A DNA stretch of 64,000 nt from Planomicrobium sp. YIM 101495 (GCF_009707665.1 NZ_WLZW01000002.1:186001-250000); one strand, 5' to 3'. Shown: positions 42,178 to 50,867, counted from the stretch's first letter. Numbers and translations are program-made. Notes: a model not told the origin generated them from the sequence alone.

Positions 42178-42648
42178 ATGGCTGGACGAATCGAAAAAAT
42201 CGAAGACTTACAGGCAAGTGAACTTTCGAAACTCGTGGAAGAAAGTGAAGCGGAAGGATACCGGTTTGTCAGAAGACTGGTCGATCAATATGAAGATGGA
42301 ACGAACCGTTTCGATCAGACAGGCGAAATCCTCTATGGCATCCGGGAAGCGAACGGTGAACTCGTAGCAATCGGTGGCTTGAACAGAGATCCGTATGCTG
42401 GCAGCGCGGATGTCGGAAGGCTACGCCGCTTCTATATTTGTGAAGCGTCCCGACGGCAAGGCATCGGTACGCAATTGCTCGAAGCAATTGTGGCTCATGC
42501 CCGCAATCACTTCAGTGAAGTGGTGGTCCGCACAGACTCGTCGGCGGCAGACGCATTTTACCGCGCGAATGGTTTCCAAGGAGATCTCGGGCTTCCAGAA
42601 GCGACACACGGCATGTCATTGAGAAGCACAGAACAAGTATCAGGGTGA
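42178..42648 (+). CDS. GNAT-family N-acetyltransferase
   Basis: A 156-residue acetyltransferase. ILYGIREANGELVAIGGLNRDPY forms the central strands, RLRRFYICEASRRQGIGTQLLEAIVAHA carries the acetyl-CoA loop (RRQGIG), and DAFYRANGFQ is motif B. The substrate is unknown. The start ATG 42178 follows AAAGGAAG; the longer frame from 41800 reads through repeat DNA and is rejected. It follows a 1-kb repeat-rich spacer. Confidence 0.87.
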   Translation: MAGRIEKIEDLQASELSKLVEESEAEGYRFVRRLVDQYEDGTNRFDQTGEILYGIREANGELVAIGGLNRDPYAGSADVGRLRRFYICEASRRQGIGTQLLEAIVAHARNHFSEVVVRTDSSAADAFYRANGFQGDLGLPEATHGMSLRSTEQVSG

Positions 42649-42728
42649 TGGGAGAAAAGCGACAGGCGGATGCAGGTCGCTTTTTCCTATGCTAAAGTAT
42701 AGAAAAACAGGTTCGAGGAGCGATTCAG

Positions 42729-43139
42729 ATGGAAATGTCCAATTGGCAAGGAGCCGGCGCGATTTGTTTGAATGCCGAAGGGAAGGTATTGCTCGTGCGG
42801 CAAGGTCCGCCGGATGAAGAGAAGAAGTGGAGCGTACCTTCAGCTGGACTTGAGCAGGGGGAAAGCATGGAGCAGACGTGTAGCCGTGAGTGTTTGGAGG
42901 TGACTGGCGTGGAAGTCGAGCCGGTAAAAGAAATCGGTGTGCGGGACGGGCTGTACGAAGATGGAGCGGTATCATTCAAGTTGCATTACTTCCTCGTCAA
43001 ACAGGTCGGCGGCAAAATCGTTGTCGCTGAGAATGATCCGTGGATTGCGGAAGTGGCGTGGAAAACGGTCGAAGAGATGGAAAAGCTGGATTTAGCCTAT
43101 CCGGACGAAGTCGAGTGGGTGCGCCGCTGTCTTGTTTGA
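42729..43139 (+). CDS. Nudix hydrolase with degenerate Nudix box
   Basis: A 136-residue Nudix fold protein: WQGAGAICLNAEGKVLLVRQGP at the start and a Nudix box region around residues 39-60, PSAGLEQGESMEQTCSRECL then EVTGVEV. The consensus GG is SA, and the last Glu of REUxEE is Val (RECLEV), a residue that normally binds Mg2+. Hydrolysis may be weak or altered. GAGGAG precedes the ATG. It lies 80 bases after the GNAT gene in the same direction. Confidence 0.82.
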   Translation: MEMSNWQGAGAICLNAEGKVLLVRQGPPDEEKKWSVPSAGLEQGESMEQTCSRECLEVTGVEVEPVKEIGVRDGLYEDGAVSFKLHYFLVKQVGGKIVVAENDPWIAEVAWKTVEEMEKLDLAYPDEVEWVRRCLV

Positions 43140-43189
43140 AAATCCATGAATGCGGGAAAATGAAGGGAAAGTAGTGAAGGAGGAGTTTG

Positions 43190-43369
43190 ATGGACAAGGA
43201 GAAGAAAATGAAAGAAGGAGAAAAACTGATCCCGGACGTCGAACCGCGCCGTGATTCACCGAGTAAGCCTGAAATGGATCCGCAGCCTGACCGGGATTTG
43301 GAATACGAAGAGAATTCGAATGAGAAATACCGGGACCGCACGGAAGATGAGAAATCGGGAAGAAATTAA
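43190..43369 (+). CDS. Small hydrophilic protein, unknown
   Basis: A 59-residue, highly charged frame (Lys/Glu/Asp/Arg/Pro-rich, no hydrophobic core), probably disordered. AAGGAGGAG lies 5 bases before the ATG, and a strong terminator comes right after, both supporting expression. No family is recognised. Similar charged small proteins in Bacillales are often stress or spore-related, but nothing here shows that. Confidence 0.6.
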   Translation: MDKEKKMKEGEKLIPDVEPRRDSPSKPEMDPQPDRDLEYEENSNEKYRDRTEDEKSGRN

Positions 43370-43376
43370 CCAAATA

Positions 43377-43435
43377 AAAAAGAACTGCTTCCAATAGCCC
43401 GTCATGTAGTGGGCTTTGGAAGCAGTTCTTTTTTA
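43377..43435. terminator. Long bidirectional intrinsic terminator
   Basis: AAAAAAGAACTGCTTCCA and TGGAAGCAGTTCTTTTTT are perfect arms with an inner AGCCC/GGGCT stem. Its right arm overlaps the end of the HxlR gene. Confidence 0.9.
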
Positions 43436-43770
43436 GGTGCAGCGTCTTCCAGTTGGTCGACCGGCGCTACCCAGTCCTGGCTCCATTGCTGAAGTTCGTC
43501 CATGACGGGTTTCATTGCGAAGCCTTTTTCAGTCAAACCGTACTCGATACGGACCGGCGTCTCCGGATAAACTTGGCGCAGCACGATCTGCTGGGCTTCC
43601 AGGTTCTTCAGCCGTTCGGATAAGAGGCGTCCGCTGATCCCAATCGATTCGGTCAATTGGCTGAATCGCTGTGGGCCTTCGAGCAATTGATAAATGATTA
43701 ATCCCGTCCAGCGCTGGCTCAGGATGGAAATGGCCGTTTCAAACCGAGGGCAAATGATTGTAGTATCCAT
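43402..43770 (-). CDS. HxlR-family regulator (CatR/YodB-like)
   Basis: A 122-residue winged-helix protein. MDTTIICPRFETAISILSQRW places a conserved Cys at residue 7, the redox/quinone-sensing Cys of YodB and CatR; RFSQLTESIGISGRLLSERLKNLEAQQIV is the recognition region. In B. subtilis CatR and YodB repress the catDE operon and release it when quinones modify the Cys. Here it is divergent from a CatE-like gene with an inverted repeat at that promoter, so the same circuit is likely. Confidence 0.88.
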   Translation of the reverse strand: MDTTIICPRFETAISILSQRWTGLIIYQLLEGPQRFSQLTESIGISGRLLSERLKNLEAQQIVLRQVYPETPVRIEYGLTEKGFAMKPVMDELQQWSQDWVAPVDQLEDAAPKKELLPKPTT

Positions 43771-43831
43771 TCACATCACTCCTTTAGTAAAGGATAGCAT
43801 ATTCTCATGTATTATAAAAGAATTTAGTTAC

Positions 43832-43878
43832 TTGACTATGTTTGATATATAAAATATAATAAGTTACATAAAGTAACT
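43832..43878 (+). promoter_or_regulatory. Sigma-A promoter and HxlR-type operator of catE
   Basis: TTGACT (43832-43837), 17-base spacer, TATAAT (43855-43860), then an inverted repeat AGTTAC-N5-GTAACT (43862-43878) over the start of transcription. A further AGTTACTT half-site lies just before the -35. Confidence 0.75.
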
Positions 43879-43894
43879 GAAGGGATCGAAGAAA

Positions 43895-44746
43895 ATGATT
43901 TTCCATGAAAAACCGATTACGTATGTGAGTGAAGTGCAACTGAAGGTATTGGATTTATCAGGCATGGTCGAGTTCTATCAAGAGGTGATCGGACTGGACG
44001 TACTCGAACAGACTGAGACGAGCGCAACACTTGGGACGGAAGCGAACCCGTTATTGAAACTGGATCAACTGGCAGACGGGGAAGCGAAGACAGGCCGCTA
44101 TGCTGGGCTGTATCACTTTGCGATTTTGTTGCCGACGAGAGAAGATTTGGGGAGAATCCTCATCCATCTTCACCAAAATGGCATCCGTCTTGGTTCATCA
44201 GACCATCTTGTGAGCGAGGCATTGTACTTGTCGGATCCTGAAGGCAACGGCATCGAAATTTATCGTGACCGCGCGCCGGAGGAATGGCAATGGCAAGGCG
44301 ATCAAGTAGCGATGGCGGTCGATCCAATCGATGCGGAAGGTATTATCGCTGATACGGAAAAAGCAGGCATCACTTGGAACGGGATGCCGGCAGGAACGGT
44401 AATGGGCCATATCCACTTGCACGTGTCGGACCTTACAGCAGCGAAGCGTTTTTATGAACAAGGCCTCGGCTTTGAAACGTTGCTGAACATGGGCGGACAG
44501 GCATTGTTCCTTGGGGATGGCAAGTATCACCACCATATCGGCTTGAATGTCTGGAATGGTGTCGGTGTCCCGGCACTACCGGAAAATGTGGCAGGACTGG
44601 GCGGCTATACGTTGATGCTTGCATCGGAAGAAAAGCGCCAGACGATTCTACAGCAACTTGCTGCACTTGATGTAGTGGTTTCGGAGAAGGGCGGCGTCTA
44701 TGAGACTGCCGATCCATCGGGGAACCGGATCATCCTCGCAGTTTGA
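43895..44746 (+). CDS. catE: VOC-family ring-cleavage dioxygenase, CatE-like
   Basis: A 283-residue, two-module vicinal-oxygen-chelate protein close in length and motifs to B. subtilis CatE (YfiE), a catechol 2,3-dioxygenase. The first module has GLYHFAILLPTREDLG and SEALYLSDPEGNGIEIYRDR; the second has MGHIHLHVSDLTAAKRFYEQGLGF and YHHHIGLNVWNG, which carry the metal-binding His residues. It would open catechols and protect from quinone stress. AAGGGATCG precedes the ATG. A near-consensus promoter with an operator lies upstream. Confidence 0.87.
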   Translation: MIFHEKPITYVSEVQLKVLDLSGMVEFYQEVIGLDVLEQTETSATLGTEANPLLKLDQLADGEAKTGRYAGLYHFAILLPTREDLGRILIHLHQNGIRLGSSDHLVSEALYLSDPEGNGIEIYRDRAPEEWQWQGDQVAMAVDPIDAEGIIADTEKAGITWNGMPAGTVMGHIHLHVSDLTAAKRFYEQGLGFETLLNMGGQALFLGDGKYHHHIGLNVWNGVGVPALPENVAGLGGYTLMLASEEKRQTILQQLAALDVVVSEKGGVYETADPSGNRIILAV

Positions 44747-44764
44747 TTCATTATAAGTAAGCAA

Positions 44765-44801
44765 AAAGCAGCGGGAAATCGATGATTTCCCGCTGCTTTT
44801 T
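44765..44801. terminator. Bidirectional intrinsic terminator
   Basis: AAAAAGCAGCGGGAAATC/GATTTCCCGCTGCTTTTT between catE and the convergent small gene. Confidence 0.9.
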
Positions 44802-45065
44802 TCAATCGTCATCCGGCTGCCCGCAGCTCATTTCGGTGTCGAAGTAAAAAATTGGTGCCGCGTCGTAGCTGATGGCCATGGATGCCGGGCTGACGTTGTT
44901 CAAATCCGTCTTCGGCTGTCCTTCTGTTTTTCTGATTTCCATATATGTTGTCAATCTTTCTTCCTTATAGAGCTTGTCGAGAGGGTTGTCGGAGAAAGAC
45001 CATAAGATGAGTCCAAATGCAGTAACGATGACAGTGATTCCTATCAAGGAAAGAAATCCCTTCAT
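44802..45065 (-). CDS. Small membrane-anchored protein, unknown
   Basis: An 87-residue protein with an N-terminal hydrophobic helix (FLSLIGITVIVTAFGLILW, residues 4-22) that could be an uncleaved signal anchor, and an outer domain of about 60 residues ending CGQPDDD. No family is recognised. The ribosome site is weak (GCGGGG). The terminator shared with catE sits directly behind the stop. Confidence 0.6.
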   Translation of the reverse strand: MKGFLSLIGITVIVTAFGLILWSFSDNPLDKLYKEERLTTYMEIRKTEGQPKTDLNNVSPASMAISYDAAPIFYFDTEMSCGQPDDD

Positions 45066-45192
45066 AGCGTACCCCGCTTTCTAAAAATGTGCTTGTGCTA
45101 ATGGGACGCAAAACATGTTCGCAGGTTCCCTTGCAGTCTGTAGTAATTTTAGCGATACTGAACAGAAGAAGCAATGGAAAGGTGTGGAAAGC

Positions 45193-46260
45193 GTGCTGAC
45201 ATTGAAAACATCCGTATGTGAAACATTCGGTATCACATATCCCATAATCCAAGCAGGCATGGCTGGCGGAGCGACGACTCCTGAATTGGTCGCGGCTGTC
45301 AGTGAAGCGGGAGGACTCGGAACATTAGGGGCGGCATATATGACTCCTGAGCAAGTGGAAGCGGCAGTCGAGATGATCCGTTCTTTGACGGATCAGCCGT
45401 TTGCCGTCAATTTCTTCGCCGCAACTCCGCCGGATGACTATACGAATCTTGCCGAAGTGCAGCAGGTGCTCCGGCTATTTCATGCGGAGCTTGATATCGC
45501 GGAACCCCAAGCGCCTAGTCAGACGGCTGACTTTAGCTCTGCCATTTTTGGCTTGTGTGTCGATCTCCGTGTGCCAGTCATTTCGACGGCATTCGGCTGT
45601 CTGACTACGGAGCAGATGCGGAAGGCGAAAGCACACGGAATCCGGACGACTGCGATGGTAACGACCGTCGGGGAAGCCCTGGAAGCAGAACACGCGGGAG
45701 TGGACGCCATCGTTGCGCAAGGAAGTGAAGCGGGCGGCCATCGAAGCATGTTTTCATTTGATGGCACACCAGCCGGGACGCAGATCGGATTATTTTCACT
45801 CGTCCCGCAAATCGTCGATGCCGTGAAGATTCCGGTCATCGCAGCGGGAGGCATCACTGATGGAAGAGGTCTCATTGCCGCGTTAGCGCTCGGAGCGGAA
45901 GGTGTACAGCTCGGCACCCGTTTTCTCGTCGCAGCAGAGGCAGGGACCCATACTGTCCATAAACAGGCAATCTTCGACAGCGGGGATGACAGCACGGTCG
46001 TGACACGGAGCTTTTCGGGACGGCCTGCAAGAGGGATCAAGAATCGTTTCATAGAAGAATTCGAGAAGAGTGGAACCTCACCGCTCCCATTTCCGTCCCA
46101 GAACACAGTGACGAAGGAATTGCGGCTGGCCGCCGCCAAAAATGGCAATGCCGACTTTCTCTCGCTATGGGCTGGGCAATCGGCGGGTATGCTGAAGGAA
46201 GAGGGGACGGCGGAAACGATTGTCCAATCTTTGGTTGCAGAAGCGGAGAAGCTGATCTGA
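45193..46260 (+). CDS. Nitronate monooxygenase/FMN-dependent 2-nitropropane dioxygenase-like
   Basis: A 355-residue TIM-barrel flavoprotein. YPIIQAGMAGGATTPELVAAVSEAGGLGTLGAAYMTPEQ is the N-terminal FMN region; VAQGSEAGGHRS carries the catalytic His; IPVIAAGGITDGRGLIAALALGAEGVQLGTRFL binds the FMN phosphate. It would oxidise nitronates such as propionate-3-nitronate, although FabK-like activity is an alternative in this superfamily. The GTG at 45193 is chosen for AAAGG about 10 bases upstream; the frame is open back to 45115 without a better site. Confidence 0.86.
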   Translation: MLTLKTSVCETFGITYPIIQAGMAGGATTPELVAAVSEAGGLGTLGAAYMTPEQVEAAVEMIRSLTDQPFAVNFFAATPPDDYTNLAEVQQVLRLFHAELDIAEPQAPSQTADFSSAIFGLCVDLRVPVISTAFGCLTTEQMRKAKAHGIRTTAMVTTVGEALEAEHAGVDAIVAQGSEAGGHRSMFSFDGTPAGTQIGLFSLVPQIVDAVKIPVIAAGGITDGRGLIAALALGAEGVQLGTRFLVAAEAGTHTVHKQAIFDSGDDSTVVTRSFSGRPARGIKNRFIEEFEKSGTSPLPFPSQNTVTKELRLAAAKNGNADFLSLWAGQSAGMLKEEGTAETIVQSLVAEAEKLI

Positions 46261-46333
46261 AGTCTTTCTCGTATTCTTTTGCGGTGGATGGTATACTTGT
46301 GACTGTATTTTTTGATGTAGGGAGAGCGTATAA

Positions 46334-47209
46334 ATGGAATGGAAAAACATACCCCGCGGTTTATTGATGGGGATCACAGATTTAATACCAGGCGTCAGTG
46401 GCGGTACGGTCGCTTTTATTCTCGGCATTTATGACCGTCTGTTGGCGTCGATCAGCGGCATCTTCAGCCGTGAATGGAAAAAACATGCAGCGTTTTTGAT
46501 GCCACTCGGAATCGGGATCGTTATTGCGTTGCTGTTGTTCAGCCGCATCATCGATTATTTATTGACGAGTCATTTTGAAGCGACGCAGTTTTTCTTCATG
46601 GGACTTATTCTTGGGGTGCTGCCCTATTTAGCCCGGCAGGCAGAGGTCAAAAAGAATTTCAAGGCGCGTCATTTTACGGTTATGATCGTTCTCGGCATTG
46701 CACTTGCAGCGACTGCATGGATCCAGCCGAACGAAGCGGCAGAACCAATCGTTTCACTGACGGTGCCTGCATTCTTCCTGCTGTTCTTCTCCGGTTGGCT
46801 TGCTAGTATGGCGATGCTTCTACCAGGAATCAGTGGTTCGTTCATCCTATTGTTGATCGGTGTCTATTCGACTGCGATCAATGCTTTGACGACGTTCAAT
46901 ATTCCGGTTGCACTTGCGATCGGATCAGGTATCATCATCGGGTTTCTCGTTTCGAGTAAAGTCATCAGCTACTTGCTGCAGAACTTTACACATGTGATGT
47001 ATGCAGCGATCATCGGTTTGATTTTAGGCTCATTGTTCGTCATTTTCCCTGGCTTCGCATCCGATACTTCCGCGCTCATTACGAGCGGGATTACATTTGC
47101 AGCAGGCTTGATTTTGACGTTGACGTTCAGTTCACCGAAGAAGACGGATCTTGCTGGAGCTGTAGAAGAAAAGCGGGTTTCCACTAACGCTATTTCAAAT
47201 AAAGAGTAA
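46334..47209 (+). CDS. DUF368 membrane protein, undecaprenyl-phosphate carrier family (PopT-like)
   Basis: A 291-residue polytopic protein with the DUF368 duplicated motif: GITDLIPGVSGGTVAFILGIYDRLL near the start and MLLPGISGSFILLLIGVYS in the middle. DUF368 proteins (PopT) have been shown in other bacteria to return undecaprenyl phosphate across the membrane for wall synthesis. The re-entrant PGVSGG/PGISGS hairpins are intact. GGGAGAGCG precedes the ATG. UppP, which makes C55-P, is encoded 1.3 kb downstream on the other strand. Confidence 0.9.
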   Translation: MEWKNIPRGLLMGITDLIPGVSGGTVAFILGIYDRLLASISGIFSREWKKHAAFLMPLGIGIVIALLLFSRIIDYLLTSHFEATQFFFMGLILGVLPYLARQAEVKKNFKARHFTVMIVLGIALAATAWIQPNEAAEPIVSLTVPAFFLLFFSGWLASMAMLLPGISGSFILLLIGVYSTAINALTTFNIPVALAIGSGIIIGFLVSSKVISYLLQNFTHVMYAAIIGLILGSLFVIFPGFASDTSALITSGITFAAGLILTLTFSSPKKTDLAGAVEEKRVSTNAISNKE

Positions 47210-47216
47210 GAGTATG

Positions 47217-47246
47217 AGACAGCTTTCTGTGAAAGCTGTCTTTTTT
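47217..47246 (+). terminator. Intrinsic terminator
   Basis: AGACAGCTTTC/GAAAGCTGTCT with loop TGT and six T. Confidence 0.88.
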
Positions 47247-47312
47247 ATCTGAAACCGTATTACTTTCAGAAATGACTAGCTGGCAGTAAAATGGAGAGAA
47301 GAGGTGATGTGG

Positions 47313-48440
47313 GTGCGGAGAATAGCAGGAGTTGTGCTGTTGGTGATTGTTCTGTTTCTGGCGCGGCCATTATGGGAAGAACCACTTGGGGCATATGTCG
47401 ACTTAAGCTTTTTGGAGCGGATGGATCAAACGATCGAACGGGTGATGGAAGATCCGGGCGTCAGTGATGCCATCGACAGTGCCAAGGAATTGACGGTGTC
47501 GCTCGGTGGCCGATTTCAATCGATGGTGAGCGACGCCGGCGAACAATTGCCGGAAACAGAAGAAAAGCCGGAGCTTGCTGCGACCGACTCGCTCTTCGCT
47601 ATCCACAACGTAACACTCGGGATGAGCAAGGAAGAAGCCCAAGTACAAGTCGGGCTGCCGCTCCGCCTCATGCGCAACGAGTACGGGACGGACTGGCACA
47701 GCTACCATCAGGACTATCAAAATTATTCGCTGCTTTCCTATGATAAGGATGGCCGGGTGAATGGCATGTATACGAATCAAGACATCATTTCATCGACGAC
47801 AGGCCTGACGATGGCTTCGACAAAGACGCAAGTACGCGAGTCGCTTGGCACGCCGTTGACGTATATCCAAAAAGGGCGCATTCAGTACATGCTCGATACA
47901 CGGGATGAATTCGATGTGTTCAAGACGGACGTGGGCTATGTGACTGTGTTTTATGACTTGCATGAAGGTGATACGATATCGGCTGTTCAAGTGGTCAGTG
48001 ACAGCCTTGAGAATAGCAGGCCATCCATTTACGCTGCAGCCGGGGACGAAGTGAAGCAAGGTTTTGAACTGCTCTTGTTCGAATTGACCAATTCATCGCG
48101 GATCCAGCGGCAATTGCCACTGCTAAAGTGGGATGAACAAACACGTATAACCGCCCGTGCACATAGTGTCGATATGGCTGAGAACGAATTTTTCAGCCAT
48201 ACAAACTTGGAAGGGCAGTCGCCATTCGACCGGATGACTGAGGACGGCATCGCCTTCCAAGTTGCTGGTGAGAACTTAGCGTACGGCCAGTACAGCAGTA
48301 TCTTCGCGCACGAAGGGCTGATGAATTCACTCGGCCACCGTGAGAATATCGTCAATCGGGACTTCGGCTATCTCGGAGTGGGAGCGGCGTTCAATGAAGA
48401 GGATCAGCCGTATTATACAGCGAAGTTCTTCAACCGCTGA
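47313..48440 (+). CDS. Membrane-anchored CAP-domain protein, YlbC-like
   Basis: About 375 residues. An N-terminal membrane anchor (IAGVVLLVIVLFLARPLW), an acidic helical stalk, a CAP-associated domain (about 95-235: LGMSKEEAQVQVGLPLRL.., TTGLTMASTKTQVRESLG..) and a C-terminal CAP/SCP domain (about 245-378) with RITARAHSVDMAENEFFSHTNLEGQSPFDRM and GENLAYG. Its Bacillus relative YlbC has no settled function. Start choice is uncertain: GTG 47313 has GAGGTGAT at ideal distance; ATG 47307 and GTG 47304 overlap that site. It sits between two undecaprenyl-phosphate recycling genes. Confidence 0.86.
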   Translation: MRRIAGVVLLVIVLFLARPLWEEPLGAYVDLSFLERMDQTIERVMEDPGVSDAIDSAKELTVSLGGRFQSMVSDAGEQLPETEEKPELAATDSLFAIHNVTLGMSKEEAQVQVGLPLRLMRNEYGTDWHSYHQDYQNYSLLSYDKDGRVNGMYTNQDIISSTTGLTMASTKTQVRESLGTPLTYIQKGRIQYMLDTRDEFDVFKTDVGYVTVFYDLHEGDTISAVQVVSDSLENSRPSIYAAAGDEVKQGFELLLFELTNSSRIQRQLPLLKWDEQTRITARAHSVDMAENEFFSHTNLEGQSPFDRMTEDGIAFQVAGENLAYGQYSSIFAHEGLMNSLGHRENIVNRDFGYLGVGAAFNEEDQPYYTAKFFNR

Positions 48441-48455
48441 ATATTGTTGGAATTC

Positions 48456-48493
48456 AAAAAGAGTGGGAAATCAATTGATTTCCCACTCTTTTT
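48456..48493. terminator. Bidirectional intrinsic terminator
   Basis: AAAAAGAGTGGGAAATCAA/TTGATTTCCCACTCTTTTT, a perfect palindrome between convergent genes. Confidence 0.92.
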
Positions 48494-48506
48494 CATTCTT
48501 TTTTAG

Positions 48507-49337
48507 TTACCCGAGAACCATCCATGACACTACGACAAGCGGTCCTACAATGAAGCAATAAATTGCAAAATACTTCAGTTGCCCTTTTGCCATGATGTTC
48601 ATGAACCAAAGCAAAGAGAAGTAAGAAGCGACAAGGGATCCGAGAAATGCCACCAAATACGGCAATGCCAATGATGAGAAGTTCTCGTCTGTCAGAATAT
48701 CAGAAATGCTGAGTACGGCACCTCCTAAAGAAACCGGGATGAACAACAGGAAGGAGAAGCGTAAAGCGGTTTCCTGATTGATGCCTCTTGCCATCGCGGC
48801 GACGATTGTTGCACCGCTTCGGCTAATGCCGGGAATCAACGCGACAGATTGGGCGACACCGATGATACTCGCATCTTTCATACTCATGTTGCCTTCTTTA
48901 CGCTGTCCGCGCAGATTGCGGATGAACCATAAAGCTGCACCGGTCACGACTAAAGTGATTCCGACTGTCAGGATTGAGGATAAATGTTCGTCAATCGCAT
49001 CCTGGAACAAGAGACCGATGATCGCAGCCGGAATAGTTGCAACGACCAAATAGACGATGAACATGAAATCACGCTTTGTCTCTTCATTTTTAACTTTGAA
49101 ATAACCTAGGCCATTCACGATGAGCCGGCCGATATCTTTTCGGTAAATGACTACGACTGCAATTAGAGATGCCGTATTGACCAGCAAGGCAAACGTCGTC
49201 GGGCTTCCTTCGATCTCAACGCCAAGCAATGATTGGGCGATGAGCAAATGACCGCTTGATGAAATGGGGATCGGTTCGGTCAAACCTTGGAATACTCCCA
49301 AAAACAAAAACTTTATAATCAGCCATAATTCTTCCAT
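48507..49337 (-). CDS. uppP: Undecaprenyl-diphosphatase UppP (BacA)
   Basis: A 276-residue integral membrane enzyme that removes a phosphate from undecaprenyl pyrophosphate to regenerate the lipid carrier for wall synthesis; it also gives bacitracin tolerance. [16 protein letters not shown] (about 18-33, catalytic Glu and Ser) and [16 protein letters not shown] (about 166-181, catalytic Arg/Ser) are intact. GGAGG precedes the ATG by about 8 bases. It converges on the CAP-protein gene with a shared terminator and diverges from the AI-2E gene. Confidence 0.95.
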   Translation of the reverse strand: MEELWLIIKFLFLGVFQGLTEPIPISSSGHLLIAQSLLGVEIEGSPTTFALLVNTASLIAVVVIYRKDIGRLIVNGLGYFKVKNEETKRDFMFIVYLVVATIPAAIIGLLFQDAIDEHLSSILTVGITLVVTGAALWFIRNLRGQRKEGNMSMKDASIIGVAQSVALIPGISRSGATIVAAMARGINQETALRFSFLLFIPVSLGGAVLSISDILTDENFSSLALPYLVAFLGSLVASYFSLLWFMNIMAKGQLKYFAIYCFIVGPLVVVSWMVLG

Positions 49338-49488
49338 TTTTTACTTCCTCCAATAATAAAATTGCGATTTTACTACCCGCTACTACCCGACGTCCCTTCA
49401 AAAATAAAGTTGCATCGATAAAGAGTTATAATACCACAAATTAGTGGTAAACTGAGGATAGAGTTTTAAATAAAGGGGTGTGCCGCTT

Positions 49489-50568
49489 TTGACAAACAAA
49501 GTCTGGTTTCAGGGCGCAATCGCGATTATCCTGACGCTGATCATCATTCGGCTATTCATTGAAGTACATGCAATTTTTGATCCGATCTTCATCATTGCGC
49601 AGACGATCTTCGTGCCGCTGCTGCTCGGGGGAGTCTTGTTCTATCTGACACGGCCGATCCTGTATTTCCTGGAAAGACGGAAATTCCCGAAATGGGCTGC
49701 GGTCCTGTCCGTCATCCTCTTGATTATTCTGGCATTTTACTTATTCTATGCGATGATCGGCCCGGCGGTTTCCAAGCAGGTCAATACACTTGTCGAGAAT
49801 GCGCCAGGCATCATTGAAGACGTGGAAGGCTATGCACAATATTTGTTCGACCAGCGCGAGCGTCTGCCGGCTTCGATCGAAGAGCAGATCAATGAATTGC
49901 CTTCGCGGATCGGTGAACTGACAGCAGGTCTCGGATCTTGGGTGATTTCCTTCATCGGAAGCTTCATTTCAGGCATCGTGTCACTTGTCCTCGTACCGTT
50001 TTTCCTGATCTATCTATTGATCGACCACCGGAAATTCGTTCCGTTCATCACGAAGTTCTTTAACGGGGAAAAACAGATGTGGATCCGCAAGACGTTGCAC
50101 GATGTCGATGAAACACTGCGCCATTACATCCAAGGGCAATTATTCGTTTCGTTCCTTGTCGGAATCATGCTGCTGATCGGCTATTGGATCATCGGTCTTG
50201 AATATGCGCTGCTCTTGTCGCTCATCGGGATGCTGACAAACGTCATCCCGTTTCTCGGTCCTTACATCGCGGTCGCACCCGCTATGCTGATCGCGCTCGT
50301 ACAGGATCCAATCATGGCGGTCTATGTTGCAATTATCATGCTCGTGGCCCAACAGATCGAAAGCAACCTGATCACGCCGAACGTCATGGGCAATGCGCTC
50401 GACGTCCACCCATTGACCGTCATCACGCTGATCCTCGCTGCAGGAAACATCGCAGGTCTATGGGGAATCATCTTGGCGATCCCGTTCTATGCAGTCGTCA
50501 AGACGATTGTCACGAATCTATATGCAAGACGCCGCGAGATCCAACAAGCTGCGACGAAAGAAGTATAG
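49489..50568 (+). CDS. AI-2E family transporter, copy 2
   Basis: A 359-residue membrane protein of the AI-2E family: VIPFLGPYIAVAPAMLIALVQDP, then QQIESNLITPNVMGNALDVHPLTVITLILAAGNIAGLWGIILAIPFYAV at the C-terminus, and a soluble helical segment around residues 100-150 (QVNTLVENAPGIIEDVEGYA). The start is taken as TTG 49489 because AAAGGGG ends 10 bases before it; the GTG at 49480 is adjacent to that site. It is a paralogue of 33686-34783. Confidence 0.86.
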   Translation: MTNKVWFQGAIAIILTLIIIRLFIEVHAIFDPIFIIAQTIFVPLLLGGVLFYLTRPILYFLERRKFPKWAAVLSVILLIILAFYLFYAMIGPAVSKQVNTLVENAPGIIEDVEGYAQYLFDQRERLPASIEEQINELPSRIGELTAGLGSWVISFIGSFISGIVSLVLVPFFLIYLLIDHRKFVPFITKFFNGEKQMWIRKTLHDVDETLRHYIQGQLFVSFLVGIMLLIGYWIIGLEYALLLSLIGMLTNVIPFLGPYIAVAPAMLIALVQDPIMAVYVAIIMLVAQQIESNLITPNVMGNALDVHPLTVITLILAAGNIAGLWGIILAIPFYAVVKTIVTNLYARRREIQQAATKEV

Positions 50569-50572
50569 CGGA

Positions 50573-50618
50573 AGCGCGTCCACTGATGTCGACCAGACGT
50601 TGGCGTGCGCTTTTTTTG
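50573..50618 (+). terminator. Intrinsic terminator
   Basis: AGCGC.G.TCCA pairs imperfectly with TGG..GCGCT, followed by seven T. Confidence 0.65.
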
Positions 50619-50625
50619 TATTGCG

Positions 50626-50654
50626 TGTTCGGAGCGACAAGCGGCAATTCACCC
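50626..50654 (+). repeat. 29-bp direct repeat, copy 1
   Basis: Begins TGTTCGGAGCGACAAGC and ends GGCAATTCACCC; 27 of 29 bases match 50858-50886. Confidence 0.7.
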
Positions 50655-50690
50655 GACGCCCGCTCACTTTTCCACTCATCCTGAAAAAAC

Positions 50691-50712
50691 AGGGGCCTAC
50701 GCAGTCAACCCC
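50691..50712 (+). repeat. Conserved-loop hairpin, copy 3
   Basis: Loop CTACGCAGTCA (50697-50707) identical to the 41.66 and 41.90 kb copies, but closed by GGGG/CCCC in place of GCGG/CCGC, a compensatory change. Confidence 0.6.
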
Positions 50713-50807
50713 AAAATAACATTGCCGATGACAACAATTGAGCGAAACAACTTTGCATTCTCTTCCACTTCTCCCACAACACAAAGCGCAGGAGCGGCTA
50801 TGGACGA

Positions 50808-50867
50808 GGCGGAGGAAGAAGATGAGCGGTCCTCAGCTCAGCTTCTTCCGTAAGCTTTGTCCGGAGC
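50808..50867 (+). repeat. GGAAGAAG/CTTCTTCC module, copy B
   Basis: GGCGGAGGAAGAAGATGAGCG through CAGCTTCTTCCG to TGTCCGGAGC, aligned with 41770-41829. The region 50569-51009 holds no gene; frames in it lack ribosome sites. Confidence 0.6.
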
